Positions 31,194-39,259 of a stretch of 64,000 nucleotides of DNA are shown one piece after another. The translations under genes were made by a program, and so were the position numbers. Origin of the DNA: Candidatus Villigracilaceae bacterium. GTDB taxonomy: Bacteria; Chloroflexota; Anaerolineae; Anaerolineales; Villigracilaceae. The notes under the pieces were generated by a model, which did no database searches, had not been told where the DNA came from, and worked only from the letters and a program-made list of their open reading frames with translations. The stretch covers positions 36,833 to 100,832 of the forward strand of contig JAPKMP010000014.1 of the NCBI GenBank assembly GCA_026645935.1, written 5' to 3'. Positions within the stretch are counted from its first letter, which is position 1. Each line of letters begins with the position of its first letter.

Positions 31194-31673
31194 ATGCGAA
31201 AACCAAACTGGATTGTGATCGGAATTTTGATCGGCGTAAGTTTGTTCATCAGCTATGTCTTTTTCGTTGCCGCGATCGGCGCATTCTTCCCCTCCATCAA
31301 TCAGATTTCACGTCCCCTGCTGTGCAATGGCGAATACAACATCGAGACGACGCGATATTCGCCCCGCCCCGGTGAGACGGTCTGGTCGAACAATATCTAT
31401 TGCGACGATAAAGACATCACCTTTCCGTCTGTGATGCTTACCGGGTTGATCATCTCGCTCGTCATCTTTGTGATCCTGGCATTCCGAAGCCGGGAACACC
31501 TGCTGCATTCCGGAGACTTCGGCGCGCTGGCGAAAGACATACAGCAGACGAAAAGATCCGGCGGGAAAACAACACTTGAGCGAATGGCGGAACTCAAGGA
31601 ATTGCGGGACAAGAATCTCATTTCGCAGGTGGAATACGAGCGTAAGAAAGACGAGATCATGAAGGAGTTATGA
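31194..31673 (+). CDS. two-TM membrane protein with C-terminal SHOCT domain
   Basis: The 159-residue protein has two membrane helices (about 5-30 and 80-100) with an outside loop containing a Cys pair (LLCNGEYN, YCDDKD). A cytoplasmic tail ends in a SHOCT motif (LERMAELKELRDKNLISQVEYERKKDEIM). SHOCT is a short oligomerisation or tethering module, usually at protein ends. The stop overlaps the next ATG by four bases. Function unknown. Confidence 0.7.
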   Translation: MRKPNWIVIGILIGVSLFISYVFFVAAIGAFFPSINQISRPLLCNGEYNIETTRYSPRPGETVWSNNIYCDDKDITFPSVMLTGLIISLVIFVILAFRSREHLLHSGDFGALAKDIQQTKRSGGKTTLERMAELKELRDKNLISQVEYERKKDEIMKEL

Positions 31674-32113
31674 TGCACAAATACGACGAATTCATTCATA
31701 AGGAACTCACGCCTCACCTCGACGCCGGGGAGGGGATCGAGCTCACAGGCTTCCTCTTCACCAAATCCTTGAAAGGCGTTGTCCTTTCCGGCGGTTTGAG
31801 CCTCATCGGCGATGGATATTTTTTCGCCGCCCTGACCCTCAAACGGATGTTCATCCTCGCAACTGAAATGGGATTCGCCTCGCTGAAAATAGAAAACAAA
31901 GGGTTGAGCGAGATTCCCTATTCTGAGATCAAATCCATCAAGCCGGGCGGATTTCTCAACCAGAAGATGATCGCCATCGAACTCAAAGACGGCAGGTCCC
32001 TCGTCTTCCGTTTGAACGCGCTTGCAACGCATTACGCCTCGGGACAGAAGCAGTTCATCGAATCATTGTTACGCTTTCATCAATCCGCGGGCGGAGCTGG
32101 GACCTCATCATGA
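31670..32113 (+). CDS. PH-like domain protein, 147 aa
   Basis: The protein starts at ATG 31670 (ATGA overlap) or 31673. It contains an alternating strand pattern typical of bacterial PH-like domains: GIELTGFLFTKSL, YFFAALTLKRMFILATEMG, EIPYSEIKSIKPGGFL, MIAIELKDGRSLVFRL, then a C-terminal helix (QKQFIESLLRF). Such domains often follow SHOCT proteins. It is coupled to its neighbours on both sides by 4-bp overlaps, so the three proteins probably work together. No function is known. Confidence 0.65.
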   Translation: MMHKYDEFIHKELTPHLDAGEGIELTGFLFTKSLKGVVLSGGLSLIGDGYFFAALTLKRMFILATEMGFASLKIENKGLSEIPYSEIKSIKPGGFLNQKMIAIELKDGRSLVFRLNALATHYASGQKQFIESLLRFHQSAGGAGTSS

Positions 32114-33273
32114 ACGACAGGATCGCACTTCCCAAATTTCATTGGACAACCTGGTTTCTGATCGTTTTTTTGTTCGTCTACATCGTGTTCGGCATCAACG
32201 CCGAAGTCCATTTCTTCGACAGCCACCCCCTGCCCGAAAGCCTGCTTGGAGACTACAAGATCTACAAGACCGCCCTGAAGGAAGCGCTGGCGGGAGAAAG
32301 CCCATACCAGCGCGGATTTCGCTATCCGCCCCAGGCGCTGCTCATCATTAATTTTTTCTATGCCGTCCCCGAACCATACCTGCAGATCTCCTTCTACGCC
32401 GCCGTCAATATTTTTCTTCTGTTGCTCACCGTATACGGAGTGGCGTGGTATTACAAGATCGACATCCGCTCGATGTGGTATTGGTTTCCGCTCGCGCTGT
32501 TCTTTGGTCCCACCCTCGAGCAGATGCACATGGGGCAGATCAATGTCATCACCATGTTCGGCATCTTTCTGATGTTCTTTGCGGCTTCATCCTATCCGAT
32601 CCTTGCCGGGTTGGGACTCAGTGTGGCGGTCATCACAAAGGTCACACCTGCGGTTTTCTTCCTTTACCTGCTCGTCGATAAGAAGTACCGCGCCATCGGG
32701 TACACGATACTTTTTCTAATCATCTTTTCGGTGTTTTCCTGGCTGCGATACGGGTTCGAGCCGTTCCCCGCTTATCTCGGCACGTTTGCCGATATCCTCG
32801 ATAATTTTCCCACCAGCGCGAATGCCCAATCTCTCGTATCCAAATTGGTGCGGAACGACCTCCTTCCAGACTATCTTGAGATCGACCCCACACCCGTTCA
32901 GCGTGGCCTGAGTATCTATTTTGGGGGCGTCTTCCTGCTAAGCGCTGCCGCGGCGTGGCTCACAAAAAAGAAAGAGCCCTTGTTCATCATCCTTTGCATC
33001 GGGAGCATGCTCGCTCCGAACCTGATCTGGTATCACCATTACGTTTTCTATCTTTTGCCCTTGTTCGTATGGATGGCATGGAGCGGAATGAACAAATACG
33101 TAGTCGCCTGGTCGCTGTTCGGCTTGTTTATCGCCCAGGTGGATCGCTGGGCATTAACCACTGGTCTGTTGATCCATCTCTTCGGACACTTGTCCATTCT
33201 TTATCTGCTCGTTCAACAATGGATCGGATACTCTCACGAGAGACCCCCGGCTCAAGCTAAAACTGCGGCTTGA
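32110..33273 (+). CDS. GT87/DUF2029 family membrane glycosyltransferase
   Basis: The 387-residue polytopic protein has a first helix (about 15-32), a periplasmic loop with a phosphomannose-transferase-like signature (YKIYKTALKEALAGESPYQRGFRYPPQAL), and about nine more helices. The FRYPP segment is typical of the DUF2029/GT87 family, related to mycobacterial alpha-mannosyltransferases that use polyprenyl-phosphate sugars. It is likely to add hexoses to a lipid or cell-surface glycan. It overlaps the PH-like gene by four bases. Confidence 0.82.
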   Translation: MNDRIALPKFHWTTWFLIVFLFVYIVFGINAEVHFFDSHPLPESLLGDYKIYKTALKEALAGESPYQRGFRYPPQALLIINFFYAVPEPYLQISFYAAVNIFLLLLTVYGVAWYYKIDIRSMWYWFPLALFFGPTLEQMHMGQINVITMFGIFLMFFAASSYPILAGLGLSVAVITKVTPAVFFLYLLVDKKYRAIGYTILFLIIFSVFSWLRYGFEPFPAYLGTFADILDNFPTSANAQSLVSKLVRNDLLPDYLEIDPTPVQRGLSIYFGGVFLLSAAAAWLTKKKEPLFIILCIGSMLAPNLIWYHHYVFYLLPLFVWMAWSGMNKYVVAWSLFGLFIAQVDRWALTTGLLIHLFGHLSILYLLVQQWIGYSHERPPAQAKTAA

Positions 33274-33280
33274 ATCCTGC

Positions 33281-34381
33281 TTACGTGATCGAATTCAACG
33301 CCCGGACGAAAATCTCCGCCATCTTCTGGATATTGATCTCTTCCGAAACGATTCGGAACGATTCCTTCCCCATCTCCCGCAAACGCGCTGTGTCAGACAG
33401 CGCGTTTTTCATTGTCGAAACCAACGCGCTGTAATTCTCCGGTTCGATCTGCCAGCCGTTCTTTTCTCGAACCAGATCATCCTGTGTTCCATCCCCTTTT
33501 GCGACAATGACTGGCAAACCATAACTCATCGCCTCTTGGACGGCGAGCCCGCCCGTGCCGGGTAGAACAAAAAGGTCAGCCTGCTCGAAATATGGTTTCA
33601 ATTCCGCACCGTGTTTCGCGCCGATGAACTCCGCGGATGGGTAGGCTTCGCTTGCCAGGGTTTGCAGCGAGTCTCGTTCGGGTCCGTCCCCGACGATGAG
33701 CAAACGCGGTTGCGATTCCATTTCCGCGCAGGCGCGTAATAACGAATCAACGCGTTTTCTGGCTTGTAGTCTGCCGACGAATAAGAGGGTTGGTCGAAGG
33801 CGATGCCCTGTCTGGCGAAGCAATGTCGAAGGATCAAAGGTCGATGGTCGGCTTGGTAGGGGAGATGTAGGAGCAGGTGATACTGAGTTGTGCGCCACAA
33901 AAATCTTCTCACGCGGAAAGCCAAGCGCGGCATACTCGTCCGCGCCGCGCTGACTGTACGCGATCATCCCGTCGAATTGACGGACGAAGCGTTTCCAAAG
34001 TTCACTTTGTTTTGGCGCTCCCAAGCCCCAGCCGAGGACTTTCCGTCCGCGTTTGTGCATCCAGTTTACGGCGAAGGGAGAAGCGAGATAGCGCGGATTG
34101 GCTTCCATGATCAACGCGTCGGGATTCCAATCTTCGAGCCAGCGAATGAATCCGCGCTGAAAGCAAAGATACAACGAACCGCCGAACAGGTGATGATTAT
34201 CCGCCGTCACGCGTTTTGCGGTTTGCGTTTCCCCATCGATGATCATCTCTGCGGGACGGGCTTTTCCGGCAAACAGACTCAACCCGCTTTTGCAATGACT
34301 TGCCAGCAGGTCGAAGAAAGGAACGCGATAGCCCGGAAGAACGCGTTGCTGTAAACCAAGTTTGCCGGGGAATCCGTTCAT
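33281..34381 (-). CDS. GT4 family glycosyltransferase with repeat-derived insert
   Basis: The 366-residue protein has a GT-B fold. N-terminal half: GWGLGAPKQSELW and GMIAYSQRGADEYAALGFPREKIFVAHNSV. C-terminal half: LLFVGRLQARKRVDSLLRA, LLIVGDGPERDSLQ, ADLFVLPGTGGLAVQEAMSYGLPVIVAKGDGT (GT4 EX7E region). Between the halves, residues about 168-195 (PLPSRPSTFDPSTLLRQ) are encoded in part by a period-7 repeat array (33824-33865). It transfers an activated sugar to an unknown acceptor in the cytoplasm. It converges with the GT87 gene. Confidence 0.85.
   Translation of the reverse strand: MNGFPGKLGLQQRVLPGYRVPFFDLLASHCKSGLSLFAGKARPAEMIIDGETQTAKRVTADNHHLFGGSLYLCFQRGFIRWLEDWNPDALIMEANPRYLASPFAVNWMHKRGRKVLGWGLGAPKQSELWKRFVRQFDGMIAYSQRGADEYAALGFPREKIFVAHNSVSPAPTSPLPSRPSTFDPSTLLRQTGHRLRPTLLFVGRLQARKRVDSLLRACAEMESQPRLLIVGDGPERDSLQTLASEAYPSAEFIGAKHGAELKPYFEQADLFVLPGTGGLAVQEAMSYGLPVIVAKGDGTQDDLVREKNGWQIEPENYSALVSTMKNALSDTARLREMGKESFRIVSEEINIQKMAEIFVRALNSIT
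33824..33865. repeat. period-7 array inside GT4 gene
   Basis: TGTCGAA, GGATCAA, AGGTCGA, TGGTCGG, CTTGGTA and GGGGAGA follow each other with 7-bp steps. The array falls in the loop joining the two halves of the glycosyltransferase. Confidence 0.55.
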
Positions 34382-34387
34382 TGCGCC

Positions 34388-34831
34388 TTACCCCGTATGC
34401 GGCGCGGAATAAGCCGGAGACTTATGCACATGCACTACCTTCCACCCTTCGACGCCGCTCAGGGCGGGCTTTCCTTTCATCTTCACCATCACCCGGCTTT
34501 CGTTGTGTGCGGCGACCTGAACTCCTGAACCGGTTGCCGTGCTGATGAGCAATGTGTAACTTGCAATTGCCGTCTCACCGTATCGTTGGATCAATAAATT
34601 CGAGAGATCAAACCGCGTCTTTCCAGTCTGTTCCGCGCCGAAGACGGCGCCGCGCTCGGCGTTCGAGTACATCATGAATTCATGGAAGGGAAGCCCGTCC
34701 AATCTGTGCGGCGTGACCCACCATTCGTAAAGCGTCAGGTCTTCAGATGTCGTTTCGTGATACGACGCAATGTCGTTGGTCATGATGCCGTTCAAATGTT
34801 TCAATAAAAACTCGTGGATTTCTTTGTCCAT
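34388..34831 (-). CDS. NTF2-like (CaMKII association/DUF4440-type) protein with inserted PALSGVEG peptide
   Basis: The start at 34831 (MDKEIHEFLLKHL) gives 147 residues of an NTF2-like fold: a helix with YHETTSEDLTLYEWWVTPHRLDGLPFHEFMM, then strands ending in WKVVHVHKSP, a classic end for the CaMKII association-domain-like family. Near the C-terminus the sequence KMKGKPALSGVEGWKVVH contains an 8-residue insert, PALSGVEG, encoded by a palindromic repeat (34444-34471). The protein may bind a small ligand or form oligomers. It lies between two glycosyltransferase genes. Confidence 0.75.
   Translation of the reverse strand: MDKEIHEFLLKHLNGIMTNDIASYHETTSEDLTLYEWWVTPHRLDGLPFHEFMMYSNAERGAVFGAEQTGKTRFDLSNLLIQRYGETAIASYTLLISTATGSGVQVAAHNESRVMVKMKGKPALSGVEGWKVVHVHKSPAYSAPHTG
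34444..34471. repeat. short palindromic repeat read in frame (PALSGVEG)
   Basis: CCCTTCGACGCCGCTCAGGG, followed by CGGGCTTTCC, is a partly palindromic repeat unit. A relative occurs at 62391-62416 (CCCTTCGATTTTGCTCAGGG). Here it lies inside the NTF2-like gene and is translated. Confidence 0.7.
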
Positions 34832-34850
34832 TCGATTCTCCAATCTCCGG

Positions 34851-35876
34851 CTATCCGCCACCCAGCAACACGCTGAGATAAGCTTCCACCATCTTATCAA
34901 GCCCGAATTTTTCCTCCGCGCGGCTCCGCGCTGCCGCCCGGAAGGAATCCTGATTCTCCAGCACCGACTCCGCCGAAGCCGCCAGCGAGTTTACATCCGG
35001 CATTTCCAACTTCCAGGGATTCGCCCCATAAGGGACGATGATGCCTGCTTCCTCGCTGACCAATTCCTTAAGCGAACCCGTGTCGAAACCGATCACGGGT
35101 AATCCGCACGCCAGCGCTTCGATGACCGAGTTGGGGCAGGGCGGGTTGACCTCGGCGCAGAACATCAAATGGGATGAACGTGCCAGCCTGGGAATCTCCG
35201 CGTGCGGGATCGTGCCGAGGAAGTCAACTTCGAGATCCTTTTTCGATGCGGTCATGGAGAGTATTTTCTTCCTAGCCGCCTCGTCGACGTTCCCTGCCAC
35301 GACGACTTTCATTGGGTATTTCTCAGCCAGTTTCTCCGCGACTGATACCGCATGGAAGAGTCCGGAGTTCAAACCATCCGTGAGATTTGCTTCGAGGAGC
35401 AGCATTTGGAAAGTATTAATCGAGCGTGCATGGTCCCCATTCTGCGTGTAGGCATTTAGGTCGATTCCATTGTGGATCACGTTTGCAGACGATTTCGCGA
35501 CTCCATACCAATCCTCCCACCATTTGCGAATGAAGTGACTCTGATAGATCACCCGATCTGTGAAACGGTTCCGAATCAAGGCAAGCACCGTATTCCCATA
35601 CACTGCGCGGACGGTATATCTCACTCCGGACCATTTCACGCGATGCACCCAGTTGACCCCATCCAATCTCTGGACGACGCGAATGCCCCGTTTGCGAATC
35701 CGGTTCAAATCACGGATGAAGCGCGTGCCTGCAATGACAAGCACGGCGTCGAACTTGTCATCCAAATCGTAGGTCACTTCGATGTTGCGGGTTTTCAATC
35801 CCTGTTCGAATTTCAAACGGAACGATGTCATGCCGCCCGTTTGTTCGACGAATGGCGTGATGCAAATGCGGGTCAT
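34851..35876 (-). CDS. GT4 family glycosyltransferase
   Basis: The 341-residue protein is a GT-B glycosyltransferase. It has an N-terminal domain (FVEQTGGMTSFRLKFEQGL, VVQRLDGVNWVHR) and a C-terminal donor-binding domain (MKVVVAGNVDEAARKK, VDFLGTIPHAEIPRLARSSHLMF, ALACGLPVIGFDTGSLKELV). The acceptor is unknown; the other glycosyltransferases next to it suggest a surface glycan. A TATAAT box sits seven bases before the ATG and no ribosome site is visible, so the mRNA is probably leaderless. Confidence 0.85.
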   Translation of the reverse strand: MTRICITPFVEQTGGMTSFRLKFEQGLKTRNIEVTYDLDDKFDAVLVIAGTRFIRDLNRIRKRGIRVVQRLDGVNWVHRVKWSGVRYTVRAVYGNTVLALIRNRFTDRVIYQSHFIRKWWEDWYGVAKSSANVIHNGIDLNAYTQNGDHARSINTFQMLLLEANLTDGLNSGLFHAVSVAEKLAEKYPMKVVVAGNVDEAARKKILSMTASKKDLEVDFLGTIPHAEIPRLARSSHLMFCAEVNPPCPNSVIEALACGLPVIGFDTGSLKELVSEEAGIIVPYGANPWKLEMPDVNSLAASAESVLENQDSFRAAARSRAEEKFGLDKMVEAYLSVLLGGG

Positions 35877-35895
35877 GGTTAAAATTATAACCGTA

Positions 35896-35916
35896 GGGGT
35901 GAGGTCGCCTCACCCC
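35896..35916. repeat. GC-rich hairpin between divergent genes
   Basis: GGGGTGAGG, loop TCG and CCTCACCCC form a perfect 9-bp stem in the spacer between the GT4 and the kinase genes. It lacks a T-run and resembles a dispersed palindrome more than a terminator. Confidence 0.5.
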
Positions 35917-35959
35917 ATTTATGGTATCCTTTGCTCATATCATTCGGGAGAATTCGTTC

Positions 35960-36595
35960 ATGTATATCGCCATCGAAGGTGTGATCGGCGTGGGAAAGAC
36001 CACCCTCGCCCGACTCTTGCAGCCGGCGTTCGAAGCTGAATTGTTGTTGGAAGTGTTCGAAGAGAATCCCTTTCTCTCCGATTTCTACGCGGATCGCGCG
36101 CGATATGCTTTTCAGACCCAGATCTTCTTTTTGCTCAGCCGTTACCGCCAGCAGAACAACAATGTGCCGGATCTCCTCACCGCCGGGAAAAGCCTGATCG
36201 CCGATTACACCTTCGCCAAGGATGCGCTGTTCGCGGGAATCAACTTGAAGGGCGACGAACTCGAGATGTATCACAAGGTGCATGAAGCCCTCGGCGAAAA
36301 GATCCCAAAGCCGGACCTGATCGTTTATTTGCAGGCGACGACCGACACGCTCATGGGGCGCATCGCCTTCCGAGACCGGCCGTATGAACGACAGATGGAA
36401 CGCGCCTACATAGACGAATTGAACCTGGCTTACGAGAAATTCTTCTCGAAGCCGTTGGACCGCACGCCTGTGTTGAAGATCGATACGAATGATCTGAATA
36501 TTGTCCAGAATGTGGAGCACATCAAATTGATCGAAAACCGCATTCGCGAAACGTTGGGGCTGACTCCGTACCAGCCCGCCCTGCCGATGGCATAA
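35960..36595 (+). CDS. deoxynucleoside kinase family protein
   Basis: The start at 35960 (MYIAIEGVIGVGKTTLA), nine bases after CGGGAG, gives 211 residues. The P-loop GVIGVGKTT, FQTQIFFLLSRYRQQ and RDRPYERQMERAYIDELNLAY (lid region) fit the deoxyadenosine/deoxyguanosine kinase family, which phosphorylates salvaged deoxynucleosides with ATP. The usual DRS after strand 3 reads IADYTFAKDALF here, so the specificity may differ from the second copy at 39260. The next gene starts two bases after its stop. Confidence 0.87.
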   Translation: MYIAIEGVIGVGKTTLARLLQPAFEAELLLEVFEENPFLSDFYADRARYAFQTQIFFLLSRYRQQNNNVPDLLTAGKSLIADYTFAKDALFAGINLKGDELEMYHKVHEALGEKIPKPDLIVYLQATTDTLMGRIAFRDRPYERQMERAYIDELNLAYEKFFSKPLDRTPVLKIDTNDLNIVQNVEHIKLIENRIRETLGLTPYQPALPMA

Positions 36596-36597
36596 CG

Positions 36598-37620
36598 ATG
36601 CGAGTCACGCGAGAATCACTTCTGCGCATTGCCAGGGAAACCGTACAGGAACGGGCATATAACGATCCCGATATCATGGCGGCATATCTTACCGGCTCCC
36701 TTCGCGTCGAACCGATGCTGGGCGGCACGGCGGATATCGACATTGTTTTCGTCCACGCGACGACACCAATGAAGACTCGCGAGTTCGTCAAGCTTACCCC
36801 CGATTTTCACATCGACATCAGCCGCCGCGCAAAAGACGAGTTCAAAAATCCTCGCGAACTGCGCGGCGACCCGTGGCTGGGTTATGAAATGTACGACCCT
36901 GTCCTGCTGTACGAACGCGAAAAATTCTTCGACTTCGTGCAGGCCAGCCTTCGCGCTGGTTTCGAATTCGAACAACCGCCGCTCACATTACAGCGCTGCC
37001 GCACGCTCCTCTCGCATGGGCGCGGAAATTGGATGGACATCTTTGAATTTGACGGTGAGCCGGGACCGAATGAGATTCGAAAATACATGAAAGCATTATT
37101 CCATGCCGTCAATGGTATTTGCGAACTCAACGGTCCGCCCATTTGGGAGCGGCGCCTTTTGCTTGATTTCCCCGCCCGCGCCGAAGCCGCGCAAAAGCCC
37201 GGCATGGTCGCCGCTGTTTACGGTCTGCTTGGCGCCGCCCATGTGGATGCCGAGAAGATCAAGAGCTGGCTTTCGGATTGGAAAGCCGCATTTCGCATTG
37301 CATCCGACATCCCCGGCGTGGACGCGCGGATTCATCCCGCCCGATTGAATTATTACGAAAAAGCCATCAAAGCCCTGCTGGATGGGGATACGCCTCCTTC
37401 CGCCCTCTGGCCCCTCCTTCATACCTGGACCTTATCCACGCTGATGCTCGGCGGCGACCACCTCAAATTCTGGCGTGATGCTTGCAATGCGCTCGGCTTG
37501 ATCGAGGCTTTCCCAGACCGTGTCGCCGGGCTCGACCAGTTCCTCGACGAGTTGGAGATCACCTTCGACGAACTCGCTGCCGGTCATGGATTGGACGCCG
37601 AACCATCGACAGGACTTTGA
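36598..37620 (+). CDS. nucleotidyltransferase-fold protein
   Basis: The 340-residue protein has an N-terminal nucleotidyltransferase motif: LTGSLRVEPM (G33-S34), TADIDIVFV (D46, D48) and DFHIDIS (D73). This matches the GS...DxD...D triad of the polymerase-beta superfamily. The remaining 250 residues are mostly helical and unassigned. It follows the deoxynucleoside kinase gene by two bases, so the two are surely co-transcribed. What it transfers, and to what, cannot be read from the sequence; antibiotic adenylyltransferase-like or nucleotide-processing roles are options. Confidence 0.75.
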   Translation: MRVTRESLLRIARETVQERAYNDPDIMAAYLTGSLRVEPMLGGTADIDIVFVHATTPMKTREFVKLTPDFHIDISRRAKDEFKNPRELRGDPWLGYEMYDPVLLYEREKFFDFVQASLRAGFEFEQPPLTLQRCRTLLSHGRGNWMDIFEFDGEPGPNEIRKYMKALFHAVNGICELNGPPIWERRLLLDFPARAEAAQKPGMVAAVYGLLGAAHVDAEKIKSWLSDWKAAFRIASDIPGVDARIHPARLNYYEKAIKALLDGDTPPSALWPLLHTWTLSTLMLGGDHLKFWRDACNALGLIEAFPDRVAGLDQFLDELEITFDELAAGHGLDAEPSTGL

Positions 37621-37633
37621 ATCTGTGTATAAT
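37606..37633 (+). promoter_or_regulatory. sigma-70-type promoter for leader unit
   Basis: TCGACA (37606-37611) and TATAAT (37628-37633) are separated by 16 bp. Transcription would begin near 37640, just before the leader ORF and terminator. The -35 box overlaps the end of the preceding gene. Confidence 0.6.
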
Positions 37634-37641
37634 CAGCGCCG

Positions 37642-37722
37642 ATGTTAATAAGAATCGAAACATTTCACCCTTTGGACGTATTTCGACTGAACGCATTTAT
37701 GTTTGTTTCTCGTAAAGCCTGA
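37642..37722 (+). CDS. possible 26-residue leader peptide
   Basis: An ATG at 37642 opens a 26-codon frame (MLIRIETFHPLDVFRLNAFM followed by FVSRKA) whose TGA stop lies inside the first arm of the terminator hairpin at 37714. The frame starts within a few bases of the predicted transcription start, so it would be translated leaderless or with a very short leader. The geometry, promoter then short ORF then terminator, is that of an attenuator or a small regulatory RNA. There is no run of identical codons that would name a regulatory amino acid. Confidence 0.4.
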   Translation: MLIRIETFHPLDVFRLNAFMFVSRKA

Positions 37723-37746
37723 CAAGTAATTGTCAGGCTTTTTCTT
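37714..37746 (+). terminator. Rho-independent terminator
   Basis: AAAGCCTGACA pairs with TGTCAGGCTTT across AGTAAT and is followed by TTCTT. It is the strongest terminator in this region and lies about 100 bp before the NIF3-like gene. Confidence 0.85.
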
Positions 37747-37846
37747 AATGTGCCTTTCGACATGCACCCTGAGCGGAGGGTCTCTGAGATAATCGAAGTG
37801 ATGCTCCGCCGCTCTGCGGCTCAGCATGTCAATTTGGAAAATAGCC

Positions 37847-38182
37847 ATGAACAACTTCACAGACGTCAAACTTGAAATCTTCACGCCGCAGGATTACGCC
37901 TTGAATATCGCCGACGCACTATCCGAGATCGGCGTTGGCGTGATCGGCAAACATGACCATTGCGTCGCGCTGATCCCCGTGCGCGGATTTTTCCGCCCCC
38001 TGCCCGGCTCCAATCCCTTCGATGGGGAGGAAGGCAAACTTAGCGAAGTGGCGGAATACAAACTCGAAGTCAATTGCAGGCGTGAACTGGTTGAGGAGGC
38101 GGTCGGAGTGATAAAAAGCATCCATCCATATGAAGAACCGCTGATCAATATCATTCCGCTGGCAAATCATCTTTTTAGGTGA
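37847..38182 (+). CDS. NIF3/YqfO C-terminal-like domain protein
   Basis: The 111-residue protein (MNNFTDVKLEIFTP at 37847; an ATG at 37826 is less likely) has the CutA-like ferredoxin fold found as an insert in NIF3/YqfO proteins. It shows DALSEIGVGVIGKHDHCVAL, RGFFRPLPGSNPF, YKLEVNCRRELVEEAVGVIKSIHPYEEP and INIIPL. The HPYEEP motif is characteristic. Freestanding copies exist and are of unknown function. It stands 40 bp upstream of pyrB on the same strand. Confidence 0.8.
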   Translation: MNNFTDVKLEIFTPQDYALNIADALSEIGVGVIGKHDHCVALIPVRGFFRPLPGSNPFDGEEGKLSEVAEYKLEVNCRRELVEEAVGVIKSIHPYEEPLINIIPLANHLFR

Positions 38183-38222
38183 ATTCTAAATTCCAAACCC
38201 GCGAGTTACCAAGGAGTTCCAA

Positions 38223-39203
38223 ATGCCCACAACCCCCGCCAACCCATACCTTCCCTTTGGCGAAAACAAACATGCCGCCTGGTACGGCAAGGACATCATT
38301 TCCGTCAAGCAGTTCAGCCGCAACGACCTTGAATACATATTCGGTGTCGCGCATGAAATGCGCGGCATGGTCGAGAGGATCGGAACGTTCGACCTGCTCA
38401 AAGGGAAAATTCTTACCAATCTGTTTTATGAACCATCCACGCGCACATCGTCGTCATTCACTGCCGCCATGGAGCGGCTTGGCGGCTCGGTCATCCCGAT
38501 CAATGAAGTGAAGTATTCGTCGGTGACGAAAGGCGAAAGCCTGAGCGACACCGTCCGCACGCTGGAATGTTATGCGGATGTGATCGTCCTGCGCCATCCC
38601 GAGACCGGCTCGGCGGCGATCGCGGCGAAAGCAGCCAGGAAACCGATCATCAACGCGGGCGACGGAGTCGGAGAACATCCCACCCAGGCTTTATTGGATA
38701 CATTCACCATCATGGAGGAATTGGGCAGGCTCGATGATCTGACCGTCACATTGCTTGGCGACCTGAAATATGGGCGTACCGTTCATTCACTCGCACGATT
38801 GCTTTCGCAATTCAACAATATAAAGCTGAATTACGTCTCGCCGGAGATTTTGAAGATGCCGAAGGAAGTGATGGATGAGGTGGGCGCGAAGAACGTCCCG
38901 CAGGCGGAGTATTCCTCCCTCGAAAAGATATTGCCCGAAACCGATGTGCTGTATGTGACCCGGGTCCAAAAGGAGCGCTTCGAAGACCCCGCCGATTATG
39001 AAAAGGTAAAAGGCGCTTATGTGATCGATCCCACCATGATGAAAGCCGCCAAAAGGGAAATGATCGTCATGCACCCGCTTCCGCGCGTGACCGAGATCAG
39101 CATGGACTTCGACGACGATCCGCGCGCCGCGTATTTCAGGCAGATGGAATACGGTTTATATGTAAGGATGGCGTTATTGGCAATGGTGTTGGGCAAGGCG
39201 TAG
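38223..39203 (+). CDS. pyrB: aspartate carbamoyltransferase, catalytic subunit
   Basis: The 326-residue protein is the second enzyme of pyrimidine synthesis, joining aspartate and carbamoyl phosphate. The carbamoyl-phosphate loop is [12 protein letters not shown], followed by [40 protein letters not shown] and the aspartate-binding HPLPRVTEI. These are complete. AAGGAG stands a few bases before the ATG. No pyrI regulatory subunit gene lies next to it. The upstream terminator and leader ORF could control it if transcription comes from 37606. Confidence 0.96.
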   Translation: MPTTPANPYLPFGENKHAAWYGKDIISVKQFSRNDLEYIFGVAHEMRGMVERIGTFDLLKGKILTNLFYEPSTRTSSSFTAAMERLGGSVIPINEVKYSSVTKGESLSDTVRTLECYADVIVLRHPETGSAAIAAKAARKPIINAGDGVGEHPTQALLDTFTIMEELGRLDDLTVTLLGDLKYGRTVHSLARLLSQFNNIKLNYVSPEILKMPKEVMDEVGAKNVPQAEYSSLEKILPETDVLYVTRVQKERFEDPADYEKVKGAYVIDPTMMKAAKREMIVMHPLPRVTEISMDFDDDPRAAYFRQMEYGLYVRMALLAMVLGKA

Positions 39204-39211
39204 TCATCAAA

Positions 39212-39255
39212 TATCAGGTGCCAGGTAATCTGAAACGTGGAACCTGACACCTGAT
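39212..39255. repeat. period-7 array forming a hairpin after pyrB
   Basis: TATCAGG, TGCCAGG, TAATCTG, AAACGTG, GAACCTG and ACACCTG are spaced exactly by seven. ATCAGGTG (39213-39220) and CACCTGAT (39248-39255) pair, so the array can also act as a bidirectional terminator between the convergent pyrB and kinase genes. Confidence 0.6.
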
Positions 39256-39259
39256 CCTA

